Below are positions 58,291 to 64,000 of a stretch of 64,000 bases of DNA, in pieces. Numbering within the stretch: the first letter of the stretch is position 1; every line of letters begins with the position of its first letter. The notes beneath the pieces were generated by a model. The model was not told the origin of the DNA and searched no databases. It saw only the letters and a program-made list of their open reading frames with translations. The stretch is taken from assembly GCA_016801845.1 (NCBI GenBank), contig CM028925.1, positions 3,371,501 to 3,435,500 on the forward strand. Direction: 5' to 3'. This stretch comes from Polydactylus sextarius (Eukaryota > Chordata > Actinopteri > Polynemidae). A program made the translations under genes and the position numbers.

Positions 58291-60227
58291 TCACCTCATG
58301 ATTCAGTTATGAAACTGTAAGTTATTTGTTTAAGATAAAAAAAGAAAAAAAGATCTCACATTAGCTGTTTGTGCAGGACAAGGAAGAGTCGCTGGATTTG
58401 CTGTAACTCAAAAGACTCGATTATACAAAAGTGTCTGAACAAGTTTGGTGCCTCATTATTGAAGTATCTGATTATAGTAGCAGTGTTTACGTTGGCATTG
58501 GAAGTCGGATGTCTTCTTGGCATCGGCAGCATCATTGCTCAGTACAATGTTCGTAAAATATTTTTTATAGTTATTAATTCTGGATAATAGTTAGACTCTA
58601 AAGGTTTTTCCAGTGATTATTCCATAAAATTTAAAATATTATGTCTCCATTGTTTCACTACTACTTTTACTGCTTTATTGGGTATTGGGTAAAAAAAATA
58701 AAAATAATAAATGTGTTTAAAGAGAAAATATAATAAAAGTGTAGACAGTTTCAAAATCGTTATCCACTCCATAGACTCTCTGATAGACTAGAATAGATTA
58801 TGAATAAATCTGGTCAATGTATTTGGGAACTAAGATCTAAGTTTTACAGTGAAAATTCATTGAACAGTTCTGTTCATTCATTAAACATTAAATATAATTC
58901 ACTATATAGCACTACGGGTGTGATTTTGGATTCTATTATGAATAGATTATTTACACTGCAGATATTTTGACATAGTGTCATAGCAAGAAAATCAAACTGA
59001 AACAAATAAAATGACAGAAATTAACCAACCAGGACTGAATATTACCTCATGTTACCAAATTGAGTTTGACTGTTATTACTAGTTCACAATATTGTCCTTT
59101 AGCCGTCAATGGGAGCAGCATTCAGAATATCACCATAACCACAACCAACAGCTGGAATTAAGTGATAGATCTATATATTCAGAACTCACCTGGTCCTCAG
59201 GCCTGTTGCTGACAATGTGAGTTTTTCTTCTGCTGATTATATGATTAATAATTATCTTATGTTGATTAATCATTATGTAGCTAACTGAATTTTATTGTCA
59301 AAAACCCTGAATGCTGAGGCTCTTGAATGATCCACGTTACCAAGTAATCGACTAGAAATGTGCGTCTCACACACTGGACCAGCCAGTGCAGCTACATGTC
59401 AAATAATGATGGATTGTGTTGTGGCAAAGTTTAACTTTTTTTTGTAACCCTGGATCCTCTTGTATCAAAGCCTGTGGTGTTAAAGTAGCAGCTTCACTCA
59501 GATCAACAAAAAAGCCTGTTTTTTTTTTTTTTTTTTATGATGTGAGGTTCTGATACTTGACACTTATTAGCACACATCACGGCTCAACAGTTATTACTGA
59601 AATACATCCTCTATAATTTTACCAATAGTCATTAGCAAAATTTCAGAGAGAGAGAGACAATATCCAGAGAGAAACAATATCCAACCACATGCTGATTAAA
59701 CTTAATTCAATCACGGAGGATGATATATTTCTAATTAGGACATTGTTACAGAGGAGTAAGTTAATCTTTTTATAATTGATCCCTCAGATGTACAGTAGAG
59801 CACCGTGTAAATTATTACCAAGCAATGCTTGACTTGAGGCTGTCATGAATCTCAGACAGGTTAATTGTTTGCTCACCTGGGGAATGAATGAGCCAGTAAG
59901 CTCTTAATTGGTAAACAAAATCCACGATTGAATTACTTGAAGGTTTGTTACACTTGGGGCAAATCTTTGGTGAGTAAATAAATGGACGGATGAAGGATTG
60001 AATCAGCTCCCTGGTTGTCTGGATCAGGGTCAGGGTTGGAGTGGTGAATAGATTCATTTGTGCCCAGAGTTTATTCCGATCCACGTGAGATCATTTCAAA
60101 GCTGACAGTGATCTGAACTCCCCTGGCTTGTTAGTTTAATCAAACAACAGTTGAGTAGATTACCGAGGTCTTACACTGCATCTACACTAATCTCCCTGAT
60201 GTCTCTCCCCTTAGCATTTCTAGCATT

Positions 60228-60228
<1 letters not shown>

Positions 60229-60264
<36 letters not shown>
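60229..60264 (+). repeat. (CA)18 microsatellite
   Basis: Uninterrupted CA units in the probable dmd intron 1. Confidence 0.95.
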
Positions 60265-60266
<2 letters not shown>

Positions 60267-60352
60267 GTTACAAATACAAAAGACCTGAACATGAATCTAC
60301 GTGCATCTTTTCACATTATTTAATACGTCTCTGCGTGCGTCGTGTCACTCGT

Positions 60353-60393
60353 GTCATCAGCTTAACGAGTCATCAGCTCGTTAAGCTGATGAC
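60353..60393. repeat. perfect inverted repeat, 17-bp arms, 7-nt loop
   Basis: gtcatcagcttaacgag (60353-60369), loop tcatcag, ctcgttaagctgatgac (60377-60393). The loop repeats seven bases of the left arm. It lies about 90 bp after a (CA)18 run. Confidence 0.95.
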
Positions 60394-61089
60394 TCCGCCT
60401 GCCAGGATCGCTCTCTGCGGGAAACATGCATACTTTTATCGCGGGTGGCAGTGCAACAAAACAGATGCCATAGCAACTGTAGCCGGGATACAATACAGTA
60501 GGCGCTTGGGTCCTTGGCAACTCAAAAAAAAAAAAAAAAACTCCCAGCGAGCCTGAAGGCAGCTGGAGCTGACACATGGCCACAGTTGTATACACAGGCC
60601 CAGCAAGCCCAGTGTGTAATCACAAGGAAAGTGTGTGTGTGTCTGTGTGTGTTTGAGATTGATAGCGGGGTAGAGCATCGGATTCTGGCTCCCTGTATCT
60701 GCTCCCGGTTTTGAGCCTTTCTATCTAACAAACCCTGTTTAGGGCTTTTATGATTGAAATGGCAGCTGAGCGTTTGCCTGCAGTGCTTTTTGTCTTTTCT
60801 TTTTCTTTTTTTTTTTTTTTTTCTGTTTGCTGCAGCTTCTGTTCAGGCGTAACAGAGAATTTAAGGCCGAGCAGAAAAGCTAGTGACATTAGAGGCAATT
60901 ATGATAAAGAAAAGTGGACAGAGATCAGTCAAACTTGAAGGAATGATGACAAGGTTGAGTTTTTTTATGGCAATTAAAAGTATCCTTTTCAAGTATTCAT
61001 CAGAGAGAGAAGCTGTGTCCCTGATTATGGACATTTTGGAAGATCTGAAAATGAAAGAAAGAGCTAAGCAAAATAAAAAAAAATACTTT

Positions 61090-61320
61090 TATTCCTCTTC
61101 ACTGGCAACAGTCATAGCCAAAGGCATTTTGTTGTCTGGAACAACTTCCACTCTCATGAGTGCGATAACTCAGGAATGCCTTGAAGGAATTTCCTCAAAT
61201 TTGACACAAATGTTCATTTGGACTTAAGAATCAACTGATTCAGTTTGTTGTTGATGGGATCAGGAACATCCTGTGGGAAATTCATTAAATCTGGCACAAA
61301 TGCCAGAAAACAAAATTTAT
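61090..61320 (+). repeat. dispersed fish repeat fragment
   Basis: The stretch gcgataactcaggaatgcct followed by tgaaggaatttcctcaaatt and cacaaatgttcatttggact matches a repeat motif found widely in teleost genomes. Family name is not asserted, and there are no clear boundaries. Confidence 0.6.
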
Positions 61321-63155
61321 TTTGTGATGTTTTTTATCCTGATATATGGTGAAAAACAAGAAATTGTGTCACATTTACAGCCTTAGATCAGTTCATAGGA
61401 CTTTAATTCTTTAATTCGGTTTGTGTTGACATCGACTGATTGATTGATCGGAATCAGTCAAAGTCAGACCTTTTGTTTTTTTTATTTTCTCTGATAAAAC
61501 ATCAATAACGACGGGCAGGAACAAAACAAAAAAGCTGTTTTCTATTACTCTGTGACCCCTTTTACTCACTTTTTAATGAAAACTGGCAAAAACATTGTTT
61601 GAGTTAATATTACAAGTTGTGATATTTAAAAGTGACACGATGGACAAATGGTAGTTTGGGTACCACATTAACAGTGAATGCATCTAACTTCTTTCTCCTT
61701 CTTCCTTTTTTTAAAAAAATAAATAGTCAGAGATTTAATAACATGTCCTGGCAGCTGGAAACAATAAACCAAATGTATTGCTGTTTCCTCTATTTGAATA
61801 TTACAGTGCACCTTTTCAAAGGCCCAGTTCAAGTGATTTAATTATCAATGACTGATGATCACTTCCAAAATCCTGGTAAACACTGGGCAGTAAGAGGATA
61901 TTTGAAGACTTTATGATTTGAAGGGGAAGAGGAAAGAGAGAAGAAAGAGCCACATTTGTTAGAAAGTCTGTGGAGACTTTCTGAAATGTCAAACGCCTGT
62001 TGGACAGATACAGTCAGTCAGCAGTCTGGACTTCAGAGGACGCAGCTGGTTGAACTTGCGGACTGAGGCGACAGGAAGTCAAGTTTTTTTTTAAAAAATC
62101 GCATTCAGGCGATCAGATAAGAAACCAGGATATCTTGATTTAAGAAGGGTAAACATCAAGACCCACGGACCATGTCAAATCTAGTCCCTTTTCCACTTCT
62201 ATAACATTTTGTAATCTCTGTCCCAACAGAATTTGGCCTTAATGGTACAAATAAAGAAAAGTCTGTTGGGGGGTCTCGGTGGTTGTGTTTGGGTTACACT
62301 GGGGTTTTCCCGGTCATCATGTTCTAGGACGGTGTTGTGGCTCTAAAGTTAAATATGTGTTGGGTCACTACAATGTGCAAAACATTGAACAAACAAACAA
62401 AATTCAAGCAAACATAGACTGAGATTGGCATCACTATAGGTTGGGTAAAGTAAAAAGTAAAAGAAGAACTGTTAAGCTACAAATAGAAAAAGATAAAGCA
62501 TTTTGTTGTTAACTTTGTTGTATAACTGCATTTACCAGCTGTTGTCCAATGTTAGCTTAGCAGCTGTTGAAAATTGCAATTCATCTGTCTGTGGATTCGT
62601 CAACATCATGAAGCCTTCATGTTTAATTATGTTTTATTATAAACACAGACCGCTTTTTGATAAAGTGCTCAGTATACAACACAACATGGAAAACTGTTTG
62701 TACCAGTGTAAGCAAACATTCTCCTGGCTGGCCAGCTAATTTATTCACAAACACACTCATGGAACCAAACATTTGCAGGCGATTAGCTTATTAGGTTATT
62801 TTTTCAAGAGCACTAATTTAGCATTGTTTAGCAATGACACTGACGCAGGGTTTGCGATTTAAAGTAGTAGCTACCAAGCTAACCCATCCTAGGGCTCAGC
62901 AGTAATAGAAAACTAGCACTACCTTGTAGCTACTTAGCTGTAAGTCATAGCAGCCCTAGAGCATCGTGGCTATGTAGCCTTGTAGCTACCCTGCCACAGG
63001 ACAATGTAGTATTGGAAAACCATTGCAATTTCCTATGTTCAGTGAGTATTGGGTCAAAACACTTTCTGGTGGTGAGCTTGAATATTTCCAAAAAACATTT
63101 TCCTCACTGTCATGATATGGTTTAATTAAGTGGCTAAGTTTGGTTAGCCTGTACA

Positions 63156-63157
<2 letters not shown>

Positions 63158-63193
<36 letters not shown>

Positions 63194-63208
63194 CCACACA
63201 CACACACA
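63158..63208 (+). repeat. (AC)n microsatellite, interrupted
   Basis: CA units interrupted by acagacaccc near 63190. Confidence 0.95.
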
Positions 63209-63711
63209 GGTGTTAACACATATGCTGTATGCACACACATGCTTCAACACATTCCTATATATACACACAAGAGAGCAGTGTCCTTAATGGCCCTGCTCTC
63301 AAGTCCCCGACTGCGATAAGTGAATTTTAATTAACAGAATATTGAGAATTGTAATAAATTATTTTAATGGCCTGCAAAGGGTTTTGCTTCTCTGCGGTGG
63401 GAGAAAGAGACGACACACACCAGTGGTTTCACTGGGGGACTGGAGGAAAGTGTATATTGCTACTGTCGGAGCCAAATTACACAAATCACTCTGTTTCTCT
63501 TTAGTGAATGACTGTTGGCTAGTGTTATATTTTGTATAATGTATTTATTTATGGTCCAGTCATTAGAAAATGACTATATTGGCGTTAATGATCTTTATTC
63601 TGAAAGTTTTTATGTGTTATATGTTGTCTTTACTGATTTAATGGATACTCTTTAAACATAATGTGTTGTAAATAACTTAATGTACTGATTTATTTTTCTA
63701 GAGAGAGATAT

Positions 63712-63714
<3 letters not shown>

Positions 63715-63746
<32 letters not shown>
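63715..63746 (+). repeat. (GT)16 microsatellite
   Basis: Uninterrupted GT units, followed by atatgctcgcg. Confidence 0.95.
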
Positions 63747-63751
<5 letters not shown>

Positions 63752-64000
63752 CTCGCGCCAGCTAAACCAGGCAGCAGATTGCGGTAATTTTCAGCCAGCT
63801 GGTCTGGCTGTGTTCCTATCTGTCACCCCCCCACCTACACACACACGCACGTAAACACACAGGGAGGTCATCGTCAAACCAATCAAAAACTCTTAACGAG
63901 GTCCCTCAGCCAATGAGCAAGCGGGATTTCTGCCACCGCTGTTTCCTGTGGCTGGCTGACGAACGGCTACACTAAATGGCGCTCGTGATCACTGTAAATA

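Larger units (their letters stand above)
37803..64000 (+). other. dmd: intron 1 of the probable dmd gene (runs off window)
   Basis: No further coding exon is recognised in 26.2 kb. Very large 5' introns are typical of dystrophin-family genes. Contents: a tandem duplication next to the donor, several DNA transposon and LINE remnants, a SINE, microsatellites, a 17-bp-arm hairpin, and non-repetitive stretches that may be regulatory. Stretches not named in other entries show nothing I can identify. Confidence 0.6.

Noticed and set aside
34530..60740. Weak similarity of 34580-34625 and 60690-60740 (tctgctccc..gttttgag)
   Set aside because: Too short and too diverged to call a repeat family.
1..64000. 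CRISPR array, phage, operon, integrated virus or novel defence-type system
   Set aside because: No regularly spaced repeats, no dense ORF clusters, no ribosome-binding sites and no recognisable viral genes. The window is ordinary vertebrate gene, intron and repeat sequence.

Overview
This window looks like nuclear genomic DNA from a ray-finned fish, most likely a percomorph teleost. It holds intron-split vertebrate genes with GT..AG junctions, CpG-rich promoters, abundant CA/GT microsatellites, and fish-type mobile-element remnants: an AFC-like tRNA-derived SINE, Tc1-like and hAT elements, and Rex/L2-type LINE fragments. It has no bacterial, phage or organellar character and no CRISPR array or rRNA gene.

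Two protein-coding loci can be supported, both on the + strand. (1) tmem47 is complete: three coding exons at 9681-9915, 21370-21510 and 24964-25142 join in frame into a 184-residue four-pass membrane protein of the PMP22/claudin superfamily. (2) A first coding exon at 37721-37802 encodes 27 residues and ends in phase 1 at a GT donor. Its last ten residues match the N-terminus of utrophin just before the first actin-binding calponin-homology domain, and the exon-end phase is the same. Because tmem47 lies immediately upstream in the same orientation, as TMEM47 does relative to the 5' end of DMD in human, I read this as the start of dmd (dystrophin). Everything from 37803 to the window end is then its first intron, at least 26 kb long.

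Layout: 1-9160 is upstream intergenic sequence with several decayed transposons. 9160-9680 is the tmem47 promoter and 5' UTR, with a full CRE palindrome. 9916-21369 is tmem47 intron 1, rich in polypyrimidine tracts and two LINE fragments. 21511-24963 is intron 2, with a deleted Tc1-like element. 25143 to about 37230 is the 3' UTR and a roughly 12 kb intergenic interval, with a repeat family present twice and two candidate unassigned exons. About 37230-37720 is the CpG-rich promoter/5' UTR of the second gene. 37803-64000 is its intron, carrying a tandem duplication, a TIR element, two related hAT elements (one with a SINE inserted in it), microsatellites and perfect hairpins.

Functionally, both genes act at the cell cortex: TMEM47 at adherens/tight-junction-type contacts, and dystrophin linking cortical actin to the dystroglycan complex. 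Their proximity more likely reflects old synteny than a shared operon-like function. I did not find a previously undescribed gene system. The most unusual signals are the conserved gene pair with its utrophin-like first exon, and an excess of short perfect hairpins.
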